From assembly GCF_030388665.1 (NCBI RefSeq), contig NZ_CP128846.1, positions 248,001 through 312,000 on the forward strand: DNA of 64,000 nucleotides, written 5' to 3'. Every line of letters begins with the position of its first letter. Position 1 is the stretch's first letter. This stretch comes from Streptomyces flavofungini. GTDB lineage: Bacteria > Actinomycetota > Actinomycetes > Streptomycetales > Streptomycetaceae. A model generated the notes under the pieces. The model saw only the letters and a list, made by a program, of their open reading frames with translations, was not told the origin of the DNA and made no database searches. Made by a program: the position numbers and the translations under genes. Shown piece after piece: positions 25,310 through 34,422 of this stretch.

Positions 25310-26620
25310 ATGCGCAAGATCTGCCTGACCCTGCCCACCAACAGGGCGTGCACCGCGATGATCGTGGCCCTGCTCCAGGAGGCGGAGTACGCGGTGCGCA
25401 CCTTCGACGTCGAGGTGCACGTACTGGTCCTGGACTCCTCCGGGCCCGCGACCTTCGCCGAGCACGCCCGTGCCGCCCGGACGGCGTCGGCCGCCGCGGG
25501 GGTCGTGGTCCATCACCTCGGCGAGGACGAGCAGCGCGACTTCCTGCGCGAGGTGATCGACGCCGCGGGCGCCGTCAAGCAGGACCTGCTGCTCGATCTG
25601 ATGCTGCCCGCCGCCGTGTCCTACGGCGCCTGCACCAACCGGGCGTTCCTCATCGCGGCGGCCCTCGGCTGCGCGTCGGTGCACCGCAGGGACTCCGACA
25701 GCGACTACCAGGTCCTGGGCGGCGAGCCCGTCTACCCCGTCCACCACGAGCTGATGTCCCTCGGCAAGCGCGCGGCCGACGCGGCCGGCGGCGTCACCGG
25801 CAGTGACCTCGCGGCGGAGCACGCGGACAAACCCGTGGCGCTCGTGGGGTCCTCGTTCATCGGCGAGCTGTCCGTGGACATCGGTGAGATGCGCGACCTG
25901 GACCGCGACGTCTACCACGACGTCGTCAGCCTGTGGGCGCCGTCGGACTGGTCCGCCGAGCAGAAGCGGGAGCTGGTCGAGGAGTCCTTCCGGGGCGCCG
26001 GGCACGCCCCGTTCACGGGCGACCGCGCGGAGCTGACGCTCGTCGACCCCATGCGGGTCGACATGTGCAACGTCAGCTTCCACGGCGTGCACGAGCAGGT
26101 GCCGCTGCCCCCGGCCACCGACACCATCGGCAGCGACTACTTCCTGCTGCACCTGGTGTACGACGCCACGCTGCCCGGGGTCGTGCACAACCGCAACATC
26201 GTGAACTTCTACACGGGCGAGCGCAGGACCGAATCCGGCTTCGTCGCGTACCAGAACCGGTTCGTGAAGTTCTTCCTCTCGATGCTCTACCTCAACCACG
26301 TCTACCGCGAGATGACGGCGGCCGGGTCCGCGCTGCTCGACGAGCGCCACCGGGTGCGCGTGGCGCGGATCGCCGAACTCGTCCGGGAGAGCACCCGGTT
26401 GGACACGGCGGAGAACGTGGCGCGGCTCGACGCCCTCGATCGTTCCTACCGCAAGCTCGGCGGCAAGTACGCCGGGTTCGCCGACTCCCTCGTGCCCCGG
26501 CGCGGGCGGCTGCTCGACGAGGCGCGCCAGGACATGGAGGACTTCGCGCTGCTCATCGAGTCCTGGGCCGCGCTGGTCAGGGCGAGCCGGTCCACGCGCC
26601 TCAGCCGACTGCACGCGTAG
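25310..26620 (+). CDS. Glycosyltransferase-like protein of unknown specificity
   Basis: A 436-residue soluble protein. The opening RKICLTLPTNRACTAMIVAL and VEVHVLVLDSSG look like a nucleotide-sugar-binding alpha/beta start. ASVHRRDSDSDYQVLGGEPV (about 122-141) has a DxD-type acidic motif and is followed by YPVHHEL, as in GT-A glycosyltransferases. The C-terminal half is helical (NRFVKFFLSMLYLNHVYREM) with no membrane segment. It may belong to an uncharacterised DUF (possibly DUF6271), but I cannot confirm this from sequence alone. It starts 20 bp after the oxygenase and ends 18 bp before the decarboxylase, so it is certainly cotranscribed. Function unknown; glycosyl or related transfer is a guess from the fold. 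Confidence 0.72.
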   Translation: MRKICLTLPTNRACTAMIVALLQEAEYAVRTFDVEVHVLVLDSSGPATFAEHARAARTASAAAGVVVHHLGEDEQRDFLREVIDAAGAVKQDLLLDLMLPAAVSYGACTNRAFLIAAALGCASVHRRDSDSDYQVLGGEPVYPVHHELMSLGKRAADAAGGVTGSDLAAEHADKPVALVGSSFIGELSVDIGEMRDLDRDVYHDVVSLWAPSDWSAEQKRELVEESFRGAGHAPFTGDRAELTLVDPMRVDMCNVSFHGVHEQVPLPPATDTIGSDYFLLHLVYDATLPGVVHNRNIVNFYTGERRTESGFVAYQNRFVKFFLSMLYLNHVYREMTAAGSALLDERHRVRVARIAELVRESTRLDTAENVARLDALDRSYRKLGGKYAGFADSLVPRRGRLLDEARQDMEDFALLIESWAALVRASRSTRLSRLHA

Positions 26621-26638
26621 CGGAACAGGGCATCCACC

Positions 26639-27853
26639 ATGTACGAAACGACCAACCTGCGGGCGGCCCTGGCGGCCGCCACGGAGGACCAGATCGTCTA
26701 CGACCTGCCCGGCATCGCGGACCGGCACGACTCCCTGGTGCGGGAACTGCCGGGCGTCGCCGTCCGGTTCGCGATGAAGGCCTGTCCGGTCGACGAGGTG
26801 CTGTCCTGCCTCGCGGGCCGGGGCGCCGGGTTCGACGCGGCGAGCCCGCACGAGATCGCGCAGGCCCTCGCCACCGGCACACCGGCGGACCGGATCCACT
26901 ACGGCAACACCATCAAGTCCGACCGGCACATCGCCGAGGCGTACGACCTCGGCATCAGGGACTTCGCGACGGACAGCGTGGAGGACGTCCGCGCCCTCGC
27001 GGCGCTCGCCCCGGGCTCCCGGGTGTTCTGCCGTCTCGCCACCGACGGCGAGGGCGCCCTGTGGGGCCTCAGCCACAAGTTCGGCTGCTCCCCCGCGGAC
27101 GCCCTGCGGGTGCTCTCCACAGCGCGGGCGTCGGGCCTGACGCCGTCGGGCCTGTCCGTGCACGTCGGCTCCCAGCAGATGACGGCCGAGGCGTGGCGCG
27201 CCGCGTTCGACCGGATGGCCGACGTGCTCGCGGCCCTGGCGCGGCGCGGCATCCGACTCGACCACGTCAACCTGGGCGGCGGCCTGCCCGCGCTCGGCTA
27301 CCGGGACCGGTACGGCAATCCCCTCGACCCGCCCCTGGACAAGATCTTCGCCGTGCTCCGGGAGGGCATGGCGCGCCTTCGGACCCTCACCGGGACGCCG
27401 CTGGACTTCGTCATCGAGCCGGGCCGCTATCTCGTCGCCGACCACGGCGCCGTCCGCGCCCACGTGTCGCGCCTGTCCGCGCGCGAACAGGTCAACGGCG
27501 AGCGCCAGCACTGGCTGTACCTCAGCTGTGGCAAGTTCAACGGCCTGTACGAGATGGACGCGCTCCAGTACACGCTGGTGTTCCCCGATCACGAGGGCAG
27601 CGACTGCGTCCCCGCGGTCGTCGCCGGTCCCACCTGCGACAGCGACGACGCGTACAGCCACGAGGGCAGCCTGGTGCACGTGCCGCGGAGCGTCGCGTCG
27701 GGCGACCCGGTGTGGATCCTGTCCTCCGGCGCGTACGCGACGAGCTACACCACGCAGGGCTTCAACGGCTTCGGCCCGCTGCCCTGCACCTGGATACGCG
27801 GCGAGGGCGACGTCGCGCCCCTCGCCTCCTCGACGGGAGGGCGCACGCGATGA
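26639..27853 (+). CDS. Fold-type III PLP-dependent amino acid decarboxylase (ornithine/lysine/DAP decarboxylase family)
   Basis: Alanine-racemase-fold decarboxylase of 404 residues. The Schiff-base lysine is K47 in VRFAMKACP. Phosphate and ring contacts are HVGSQ (175-179), NLGGGLP (about 211-217) and EPGRYLV (260-266). The catalytic Cys-Asp pair is in GPTCDSDDAY (C333, D334). The canonical lysine context is AVKAN or AVKCN, so AMKACP is a little unusual. The reaction would give an amine from a basic or acidic amino acid; the substrate cannot be read. Its stop overlaps the ATG of the GNAT gene (ATGA), so translation is coupled. Confidence 0.87.
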   Translation: MYETTNLRAALAAATEDQIVYDLPGIADRHDSLVRELPGVAVRFAMKACPVDEVLSCLAGRGAGFDAASPHEIAQALATGTPADRIHYGNTIKSDRHIAEAYDLGIRDFATDSVEDVRALAALAPGSRVFCRLATDGEGALWGLSHKFGCSPADALRVLSTARASGLTPSGLSVHVGSQQMTAEAWRAAFDRMADVLAALARRGIRLDHVNLGGGLPALGYRDRYGNPLDPPLDKIFAVLREGMARLRTLTGTPLDFVIEPGRYLVADHGAVRAHVSRLSAREQVNGERQHWLYLSCGKFNGLYEMDALQYTLVFPDHEGSDCVPAVVAGPTCDSDDAYSHEGSLVHVPRSVASGDPVWILSSGAYATSYTTQGFNGFGPLPCTWIRGEGDVAPLASSTGGRTR

Positions 27854-28422
27854 CCCGCGACCCACGCATCCGGCTTCGGCCCGTAGCCGACGGCGACTGG
27901 GAGGGCATCGCGGCCCTGGAGGCCGAGGTGTACACACCGCTCGGGCTCTCCGAGGGCCGGGCCGCCCTGGAGTCACGGGCGCGGGCGTCGCCGAGCACGT
28001 GCTTCGTGCTCGACTGCGCCGAGGGGCCCGCGGGGTATCTGCTCGCGCTGCCCTATCCGCCGTTCGAGTCACCGGACCTGGCGCGGCCGGAGAAGCACCA
28101 GATCTCCGACGTCCCCGGGTCCTCCCACACTCCCGGTTCCCCTGCCTCCCCCGCCGTTCCCTCCGGCAATCTGCACCTGCACGACCTCGTCGTCGCCGAA
28201 GACTTCCGGGGACGCGGGCTCGCCCGGCGGCTCCTGCGGCACCTCACGACGACCGCGCGGTCGCAGACGTACGAGCAGATCTCCCTGGTCGCCGTCGCGG
28301 GGAGCGAGACCTTCTGGTCGGCGCAGGGGTACCGGGCCCATCGGGAGATCCCGCTCCCGGGCAGCTACGGCACGGACGCGGTCTACATGTCCGCGGCGGT
28401 GCCGGAAGGACGAAGAGGCTGA
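27850..28422 (+). CDS. GNAT-family N-acetyltransferase
   Basis: Acyl-CoA-dependent acyltransferase of 190 residues. It starts MTRDPRIRLRPVADGDWEGI; the core is HDLVVAEDFRGRGLARRLLRHL (acetyl-CoA loop RGRGLA) and ETFWSAQGYRAH. An insert (GSSHTPGSPASPAVPSG) separates two strands. The ATG overlaps the decarboxylase stop by 4 bp. In context it probably acylates the amine made by the decarboxylase or a derivative of it; the resistance role common for GNATs in biosynthetic clusters is an alternative. Confidence 0.85.
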   Translation: MTRDPRIRLRPVADGDWEGIAALEAEVYTPLGLSEGRAALESRARASPSTCFVLDCAEGPAGYLLALPYPPFESPDLARPEKHQISDVPGSSHTPGSPASPAVPSGNLHLHDLVVAEDFRGRGLARRLLRHLTTTARSQTYEQISLVAVAGSETFWSAQGYRAHREIPLPGSYGTDAVYMSAAVPEGRRG

Positions 28423-28430
28423 AGACGCTG

Positions 28431-29675
28431 ATGCAAAGATCACTCGTTCGCGATGACTTCCGGCGCGCACAACTGGCCATCGCGGCGCTGTTCTGCGTCC
28501 TGGGCTTCCAGTACGCCACGTGGGCGGCGAGGCTGCCCGCGCTCAAGTCCCGGCTCGACCTGTCCGAGGCCGAGCTGGGGCTGCTCCTGATGGCCTGCGG
28601 GGTGGGCGCCGCGGCGTCCTTCCCGCTGGTCGCCGCGCTCACCCGGCGCTGGGGGTCGCGACGCCTCGCGCTGGTGTCGGCCCTGTTCCTCGGCGTGCTC
28701 CTGCTCGCCCTTGCCGCCGCGCCGAACTATCCGGTCGCCCTCCTCGTCATGTGCGCCGACGGCCTGGGCGTGGGCTGTCTGAACGTCGCCATGAACGCGC
28801 AGGGCGCCGCCCTGGAGGCCCGGCACGAGCGGACCGCCATGTCGCAGTTGCACGCGACGTTCAGCGCCGGTTCGCTGGGCGCCGCGCTTCTCGCCTCCGG
28901 CATGAGCGCGCTGAGTTCGTCGGTGGCGCTGCACTTCGGCGTCGCCACGGTGCTCGTGCTGCTGCTGACGCTGTTCGCGCAACCGGCGCTGCTTCCGGAC
29001 GAGAAGCAGGCCGATGCGCCCGCGGAAGCGGACCCGGCCCCCGAACAGGCCGCCGACGCCCCGCAGAAGAAGGAGGGGAAGGCCCGGCGCGGCTGGAGCC
29101 TGCCCTCCCGGGTGACGCTGTGGATGGGCGGCGCCATGGTGTGCGGCACCGTGGCGGAGGGCGCCATGAACGACTGGTCGGCGCTCTACATGAAGGAGGT
29201 CGCCGACGCGTCGGCGCGCCTCGCGCCGCTCGGCATCGCCGTGGTCTCCGTCATGATGGTGCTCGCCCGGCTCTTCGCGGACGGGTGGCGCACCCGGTTC
29301 GGTGACGGCCGCGTCGTGCGCGTGGGCAGCCTCCTGGCCGCGGCGGGCCTCGCGTTCGCCCTTCTCGCCGGTGGGGTCGTACCGGCTCTGATCGGCTTCG
29401 CGTGCATGGGCCTCGGCATCGCGGCCGTCACGCCGTGCGTGTACGTGGCGGCGGCCAAGCAGGGCTCGGAGGCGCTGGCCCTGGTCGCCGCGATGGGGAC
29501 GACCGGCCTGCTCGCCGGTCCACCGCTCATCGGCTTCCTCGCCCACGGCACGAGCCTGGTCTGGGGCATGGCGGCGGTGGCGGTGTCGGCTGCGCTGGTG
29601 TCGGTGTGCGCGGCCCGGATCGGCTGGCCGAGCGCTGCTGCGGCGCCGGAGGCGGAGGCGAAAGCGAAGGTGTGA
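28431..29675 (+). CDS. Major facilitator superfamily transporter
   Basis: Integral membrane transporter of 414 residues with about 12 predicted helices: the N-terminal six include LAIAALFCVLGFQYATWAAR and MCADGLGVGCLNVAMNAQGA. A charged Ala/Glu/Lys-rich cytoplasmic loop follows (DEKQADAPAEADPAPE), then six more helices. It resembles FucP/YbjJ-type MFS proteins. It is the last gene of the five-gene operon, beginning 8 bp after the GNAT gene, and is the likely exporter (or importer) of the pathway product. A weak hairpin follows. Confidence 0.88.
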   Translation: MQRSLVRDDFRRAQLAIAALFCVLGFQYATWAARLPALKSRLDLSEAELGLLLMACGVGAAASFPLVAALTRRWGSRRLALVSALFLGVLLLALAAAPNYPVALLVMCADGLGVGCLNVAMNAQGAALEARHERTAMSQLHATFSAGSLGAALLASGMSALSSSVALHFGVATVLVLLLTLFAQPALLPDEKQADAPAEADPAPEQAADAPQKKEGKARRGWSLPSRVTLWMGGAMVCGTVAEGAMNDWSALYMKEVADASARLAPLGIAVVSVMMVLARLFADGWRTRFGDGRVVRVGSLLAAAGLAFALLAGGVVPALIGFACMGLGIAAVTPCVYVAAAKQGSEALALVAAMGTTGLLAGPPLIGFLAHGTSLVWGMAAVAVSAALVSVCAARIGWPSAAAAPEAEAKAKV

Positions 29676-29683
29676 GCGGGCGG

Positions 29684-29713
29684 GTGGGCCGCCTCGGGGA
29701 CGGGGTGGCCCAC
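29684..29713 (+). terminator. Weak hairpin after the MFS gene
   Basis: GTGGGCC (29684-29690) and GGCCCAC (29707-29713) form a 7-bp stem with a 16-nt GC-rich loop, starting 8 bp after the stop. It fits the end of the five-gene operon but is not strong. Confidence 0.35.
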
Positions 29714-29730
29714 CGCGGCGCATGGCTCCG

Positions 29731-29990
29731 CTACGGGTTGCGGTCGAAGACGATGCCTTCGTTGACGCGGCAGGTGTCGTCGCCTTCGCCGCCGTCGACT
29801 TCGCCCTTGTTCAGCAGGACTTGGATCTCGGCGTCGCCTTGGTTGCCGTGGATCCTCCCCATGGCACCGTCGATCTCATCGTTGACGGAGACGATGACGC
29901 CGTCGCCGCCACCGGCCTGGATCAGGCCGAGGCCCGCCTCCTCCACCCTGACGGCGCGCAGCGCCTCCGATCGGCCAATGTCCCCCTTCG
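29731..29990 (-). pseudogene. Probable gene remnant (C-terminal fragment)
   Basis: The minus frame ending at 29731 has about 85 codons with strong G/C third-position bias and an ordinary acidic protein composition (AGGGDGVIVSVNDEIDGAMG, IQVLLNKGEVDGGEGDD, VNEGIVFDRNP), unlike a shadow frame. No ATG or GTG with a ribosome site gives a sensible start, and sequence upstream of about 29990 in the same frame loses coding character. It looks like the end of a gene whose 5' part was lost. Family not recognised. Confidence 0.4.
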
Positions 29991-30069
29991 GGGTACACAA
30001 CCAGTGGTTGTGCCAGTCCGCACATGAAGTTGTTTGATCGACCCCTCCTCTGGGTGCTGGGATCTGCGT

Positions 30070-30621
30070 ATGACTCCTCGCACAGACCAGATCATGTATG
30101 TCCGGACACCCGAGTTCGCGCGCCATGTGGAGCGCATCGCGGAAGTGACGGACGCGACCTCCCGCCTCAACGTGCTGCCGTTCAGCGACAGCGAAGGCCG
30201 TGCCGAACTACTGTCGGTTGTGTTCGGTGGACCGCTGCCGGAGTCGGTGACGATCTACCCGCCGTTCTTCACCGAGTACGGGCTGAACACGACGTTCGGG
30301 GAGAACGTCTTCGTCAACCAGGGCTGCACGTTCATGGACAAGGGCGGGATCCGCATCGGCAGCGGCGTGATGATCGCCCCGAAGGTCAGCCTCATCACCG
30401 GAGGGCACCCCCTGCCTCTCGCCGAGCGCCGCGAGCACCTCGCCTTCGCCCCGATCGTCATCGAGGACGACGTCTGGATCGGGGCGGCTGCCACGATCAT
30501 GCAGGGAGTGACGATCGGTGCGGGTTCCGTCGTCGCCGCAGGAGCGGTGGTCACCCGTGATGTTCCCGCCCGCACGCTGGTCGCGGGTGTCCCCGCCCGG
30601 ACGGTCAAGACGATCGACTGA
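30070..30621 (+). CDS. Hexapeptide-repeat O-acetyltransferase (LacA/Maa/NodL-like)
   Basis: Trimeric left-handed beta-helix acetyltransferase of 183 residues using acetyl-CoA to acetylate a sugar hydroxyl. Visible features are a Mac-like N-terminal region (VRTPEFARHVERIAEVTDAT), TTFGENVFVNQGCTFMDKGG, the catalytic-His segment SLITGGHPLPLAERR, and hexapeptide repeats VWIGAAATIMQGVTIGAGSV with the ending VVTRDVPARTLVAGVPARTV. The ATG at 30070 is chosen; a TTG at 30034 is possible. Its 3' end overlaps the convergent SARP gene by 17 bp. Confidence 0.9.
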   Translation: MTPRTDQIMYVRTPEFARHVERIAEVTDATSRLNVLPFSDSEGRAELLSVVFGGPLPESVTIYPPFFTEYGLNTTFGENVFVNQGCTFMDKGGIRIGSGVMIAPKVSLITGGHPLPLAERREHLAFAPIVIEDDVWIGAAATIMQGVTIGAGSVVAAGAVVTRDVPARTLVAGVPARTVKTID

Positions 30622-33600
30622 GCCCTGCCGGGCCCCCCACGTCCCCGGAGATCTCGCACCGCGCGGCACAGGACGCCGCAGACGTGTTCGGCGGCCTGTT
30701 CCCGGGCCCCTCCAACCGGCAAGCAGCCACCGCCTCTTCAGGCGTCAGCGCACTCCCACGCGCATAGGCGGACCGGTAGGCCTCCTCGTCCAGGCATCCG
30801 CGCACCACCGCACTGATCCGGTCGACGTCACCGCGCTCGGCGGGCGGCAGGGGCATGCCCACCGAATCCCGGGCCGTGTGTGCCGCTCCGAGGAGGACGG
30901 CGGCGCACAGGGGACGACCGGCGGCGGCGTGGGCTCCGGCCAGGCCTTCCAGGGCGAATGCCTGGGCGCGGGCGTCTCCGGTGGTGCGGGCCGCGGACCA
31001 GCCCGCCAGGTGGAGCCGCAGGGACTCCGCCGCGTCGCCGCGCTGTTCGGCGATGAAGCCGAGTTCCGCGAGGACGAGGGCGATGCCCGGTGCGAAGGCC
31101 ATGTGAGTGAGCCACCGCAGGACATGGCGGAGTTGAGGCTCGGCGGCGTCGAGGTGGCCCGCGCGGCGGGCGCCGAGGGCGAGGCCGGTCTCGGCGCGGA
31201 TGACGCCCGGTCTGAAGCTGTGGTCGGCCGCGATCCGCACGGCTCGTTCGTGGAAGGCGCGTGCCATGTCGTGGTCGCCGGTGAGGGTGGCGGTGCTGCC
31301 GAGGCCGCTGAGCTGGTCGGCGGCCTCGGGCCACAGGCCGAGGTCCTCGGCGATGCGCAGTCCGTCCTCGTGCAGCCGGGCCGCACGCCGGTAGTCGCCG
31401 GTCATCTGGGCGAGTGCGGCCAGGGGTTCGACGGTCAGCAGCTGCCCCCAGCTGTCGCCGAGTGCGGTGAAGAGGGCGGCACTGCGGCATCCGGCGTCCT
31501 CGAGGGTGGCGAGGTCACCGCGTACGTGGGCCTGGTTGGCGCGGACGCACAGAGCCGCGGCGAGGCCCCACTCGTCGTCGAGGGCGCGGAATCCGTCGAG
31601 GGCGAGGCGGATCAGCTCTTCGCTCGCCGCCTGGGCGCCCACGCCGAACAGGGCGAAGCCGAGGAACCACTGGGCGCGGGCCCCCTCGCGCCGGTCCGTG
31701 ATGTCCTTGGAGAGTTCGACGGCTCCCCCGCTCCGCTCCGTACGGTCGGCGTCGTCCCCGACGAGCACCGCGAATCCGGCCTGCCAGGCCCGCGCCCGGG
31801 CCCTGGCGGAGACGAAGGACTCCGACGTCGCGGCGGGCCCCGCGTACCGCCGCGACGTCTCCAGCGCGGCGCCGAGCGATCTGAGGGCTTCCCGCAGCCG
31901 CCCCCTCAGGAACCAGTACCAGGCGAGCGCGTTCACCAGGCGCAGCGCGTGCTGGGCGGCGCCGTCACGGACGGCCTCGTCGAGGGCGCGGCGCAGGTTG
32001 GCGGCTTCCGCGTCCAGGAGCCGAAGTCGGCGCCGCTGGTCGTGGCCGCGCAGCTGGGGTGCGGCCCGTTCGGCGAGCGCGGTGTAGTGGTCGCGGTGCC
32101 GACGGCGTACGCGCCCGGCCTCACCCGCTTCCTCCAGGCGGGCCGCGCCGTAGTGGGCGACGGACTCCAGGAGCCGGTAGCGCACCCCGTCCCCGCTGTC
32201 GACGGCGACGACCAGTGAGCGGTCCACGAGTCGTACGAGCAGGTCGGACACGTCCTCGGGCAGCAGCCCTTCGCCCGCGCTCACTTCCTCGGCGGCGGCC
32301 AGCGCGCAGCCGTCGGTGTGTACGGCGAGCCTGCGCAACAGGGTCTGCTCGGGCGCGGTCAGCAGCTCCCAACTCCAGTCGATCATCGCCCGGAGGGTCT
32401 GCTGCCGCGGCGGGGTGCCCCGGTGCCCGGTGCCGAGCAGCCGGAACCGGTCGTCGAGCCGGGCCACCAACTCCCGCACGCCGAGGGCCCGTACGCGGGT
32501 GGCGGCCAGTTCGAGGGCCAGGGGGATGCCGTCGAGGCGACGGCAGACCGTCGCGACGTCGTGGGCGTTGTCCGCGTCGAGGCGGAAGCCGGGGGCCGTG
32601 GCGGTGGCCCGCGCGACGAAGAGCCGCACGGCGCCGGAGCGCGCCACGTCCGCCACGTCCTCGTCCCGCGCGGGGTCGGGCACGTCGAGCGGCGGTACGG
32701 CCCAGATCGCCTCGCCGGGGATACCGAGGGGCTCCTGGCCGGTGGCGAGGACCCGCAGACCGGGGGCGCGGCGCAGAAGGACGGAGGCGAGGTCGGCGAC
32801 GGCTTCGACCACGTGCTCGCAGTTGTCGAGGACCAGCAGCAGCCGCTGGTCGCCGAGTGCTTCGGCGATCCGGTCGGCCGGTGCGGCGGGCCCGCCCGGG
32901 GCGGCGGCTTCGGAGGCGGTCTCCTCGCGGATGCCGAGCGCGGCCATGACGGCCTCCGCGACGGCGTACGGGGCGTGTGCCGGTTCCGTGCGCCCCCGGG
33001 CCGCGAGTTCGACCAGCCGGACGCCGTCGGGGTGGTCGCCCGCCATCCGGTCCGCCACGGCGAGCGCGAGCCGGGTCTTGCCCACGCCGCCGGGCCCGGT
33101 GAGGGTCAGCTGCCGCACCGAGCCGAGCAGGGATGTCACCTCGGCCAACGCGTCCTGGCGGCCGATGAGTTCGGTGAGGGGCACGGGGAGGCCGGGGCGC
33201 GGGCGGGGAGCGGGAGTCGGTGCGGGGCGCGACTCGTCGACGGGGGCGGGGGCGGGGGCGGGGCGGTCTGCGCCGCTGGGCACAGGGTGGTCTTCGCGGC
33301 GTGGTGGGACGCGGTCGCCGTCCCGTCGTCGGGCGTGGTCACCATCCCCTCGTCGGGCGCGGTCACCGCCCCGTCCTCCGGCACGGTCGCCGTCGCCTGG
33401 CCGTTCGGCACGCTCGCCGTCAGGTCGTCCAGCGGAATCGTCGTCGACGCGTGCGGCCCGGGAGACGTCGGACGGAACGACGCGGGCCCGAGGCAACACC
33501 ACCGCCGTGCCGAGCGCCGGGTCCTGCTCCAGGATCGCCTGCTGCAGGACCACCAGCTCCGGGCTCGGGTCGAGCCCCAGCTCGTCGGCGAGCCGGATCC

Positions 33601-34261
33601 TCAGTTCGCGGTACGAGGCCAGCGCGTCGCCCGCTCTCCCCGCGCCGTACAGCGCGCGCATGTGCACCGCGCGGAGCCGCTCCCGCAGCGGGTGCGCGGC
33701 GACGAGCGCGCCCAGTTCCCCGGCCACGTCGCCGTACGCGCCGAGTGCGACGCGCGCCTCCGCGTGCTCCTCCACGGCGGCGAGCCGGGCCTCCTCCAGG
33801 CGGGCCGCGACCGGCCGCGCGAACGGGGTGTCCTCGAAGCCCGCGAACGCCGTACCGCGCCAGAGCGCCAGGGCGTCCGCCAGGAGCTCCGCGCGGACGC
33901 CCGGGTCGTCGGCGGCTCGCGCGCGGGCCGTCAGCGCGCCGAACCGGTCCGCGTCGACGCTCTCCCGGTCCGTGCGCAGTACATAACCGCCCTCCTGGAG
34001 CGTCAGGAGCTCGCGGCCGCCGGGCTCAGCGTCCTCGAAGGCGCGCCGCAACTGCCACACCCTGGTCTGCAGGGCCGCCGCGGGCTTGCCGGGTAGTTCC
34101 TCATCGCCCCACAGGTCGTCGATCAGCCGGTCCGCGGACGCGGGCCGTCCGTCAGACGAAAGCAGCGCGGCCAGCAGGGCACGGGTCCTGGGACCCGGGA
34201 CGGTGACGGGATCGCCGCCCGCCGTCCACACGGCCAGTGGCCCGAGCACCCCGAATCGCAT
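30605..34261 (-). CDS. AfsR/SARP-type regulator: winged helix, BTAD, NB-ARC-like ATPase and TPR region
   Basis: Large pathway-type transcriptional activator of about 1218 residues. An OmpR-like winged helix (MRFGVLGPLAVWTAGGDPV to VLRTD, about 1-95) and bacterial transcriptional activation domain (to about 245) form the SARP part. A low-complexity Asp/Arg linker (DGDRAGGRGGDRARRGDGDH) leads to an ATPase with Walker A TLTGPGGVGKTRLA and Walker B LLLVLDNCEHV. A long TPR-like helical region with WYWFLRGRLREALRSLG and many related repeats completes it. No Shine-Dalgarno is seen; TACGGT lies 7 nt before the ATG at 34261, suggesting a leaderless mRNA (GTG 34270 is the alternative). It is divergent from a drug-efflux MFS gene and the intergenic region has 11-bp-spaced direct repeats, so the MFS gene is a probable target. 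Confidence 0.92.
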   Translation of the reverse strand: MRFGVLGPLAVWTAGGDPVTVPGPRTRALLAALLSSDGRPASADRLIDDLWGDEELPGKPAAALQTRVWQLRRAFEDAEPGGRELLTLQEGGYVLRTDRESVDADRFGALTARARAADDPGVRAELLADALALWRGTAFAGFEDTPFARPVAARLEEARLAAVEEHAEARVALGAYGDVAGELGALVAAHPLRERLRAVHMRALYGAGRAGDALASYRELRIRLADELGLDPSPELVVLQQAILEQDPALGTAVVLPRARVVPSDVSRAARVDDDSAGRPDGERAERPGDGDRAGGRGGDRARRGDGDHARRRDGDRVPPRREDHPVPSGADRPAPAPAPVDESRPAPTPAPRPRPGLPVPLTELIGRQDALAEVTSLLGSVRQLTLTGPGGVGKTRLALAVADRMAGDHPDGVRLVELAARGRTEPAHAPYAVAEAVMAALGIREETASEAAAPGGPAAPADRIAEALGDQRLLLVLDNCEHVVEAVADLASVLLRRAPGLRVLATGQEPLGIPGEAIWAVPPLDVPDPARDEDVADVARSGAVRLFVARATATAPGFRLDADNAHDVATVCRRLDGIPLALELAATRVRALGVRELVARLDDRFRLLGTGHRGTPPRQQTLRAMIDWSWELLTAPEQTLLRRLAVHTDGCALAAAEEVSAGEGLLPEDVSDLLVRLVDRSLVVAVDSGDGVRYRLLESVAHYGAARLEEAGEAGRVRRRHRDHYTALAERAAPQLRGHDQRRRLRLLDAEAANLRRALDEAVRDGAAQHALRLVNALAWYWFLRGRLREALRSLGAALETSRRYAGPAATSESFVSARARARAWQAGFAVLVGDDADRTERSGGAVELSKDITDRREGARAQWFLGFALFGVGAQAASEELIRLALDGFRALDDEWGLAAALCVRANQAHVRGDLATLEDAGCRSAALFTALGDSWGQLLTVEPLAALAQMTGDYRRAARLHEDGLRIAEDLGLWPEAADQLSGLGSTATLTGDHDMARAFHERAVRIAADHSFRPGVIRAETGLALGARRAGHLDAAEPQLRHVLRWLTHMAFAPGIALVLAELGFIAEQRGDAAESLRLHLAGWSAARTTGDARAQAFALEGLAGAHAAAGRPLCAAVLLGAAHTARDSVGMPLPPAERGDVDRISAVVRGCLDEEAYRSAYARGSALTPEEAVAACRLEGPGNRPPNTSAASCAARCEISGDVGGPAGLSRSS

Positions 34262-34304
34262 GGCGCCCACCGTAACTCAGCGCCGTGACCAGCGGGACAG
34301 TGGT

Positions 34305-34344
34305 CGTGAGAGCGCCGTGAGCGGACGGAGAGCGGTTCGTGAGC
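34305..34344 (+). promoter_or_regulatory. SARP-type direct repeats on an 11-bp lattice plus -10-like element
   Basis: CGTGAGA (34305), CGTGAGC (34316), GGAGAGC (34327, degenerate) and CGTGAGC (34338) start exactly 11 bp apart; another CGTGACC starts at 34284. SARP activators bind heptamer direct repeats with 11-bp spacing close to the -10. CAGGCT at 34354-34359 lies 9 bp after the last repeat and resembles a -10 box directed toward the MFS gene at 34423. Confidence 0.6.
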
Positions 34345-34422
34345 GCCCTGTCGCAGGCTGGCATCCGCCCCGGCGGTCGAGCCCGGGAGCGAGTTCCTTC
34401 CACCCCCTGCGAAAGGCCCGCC

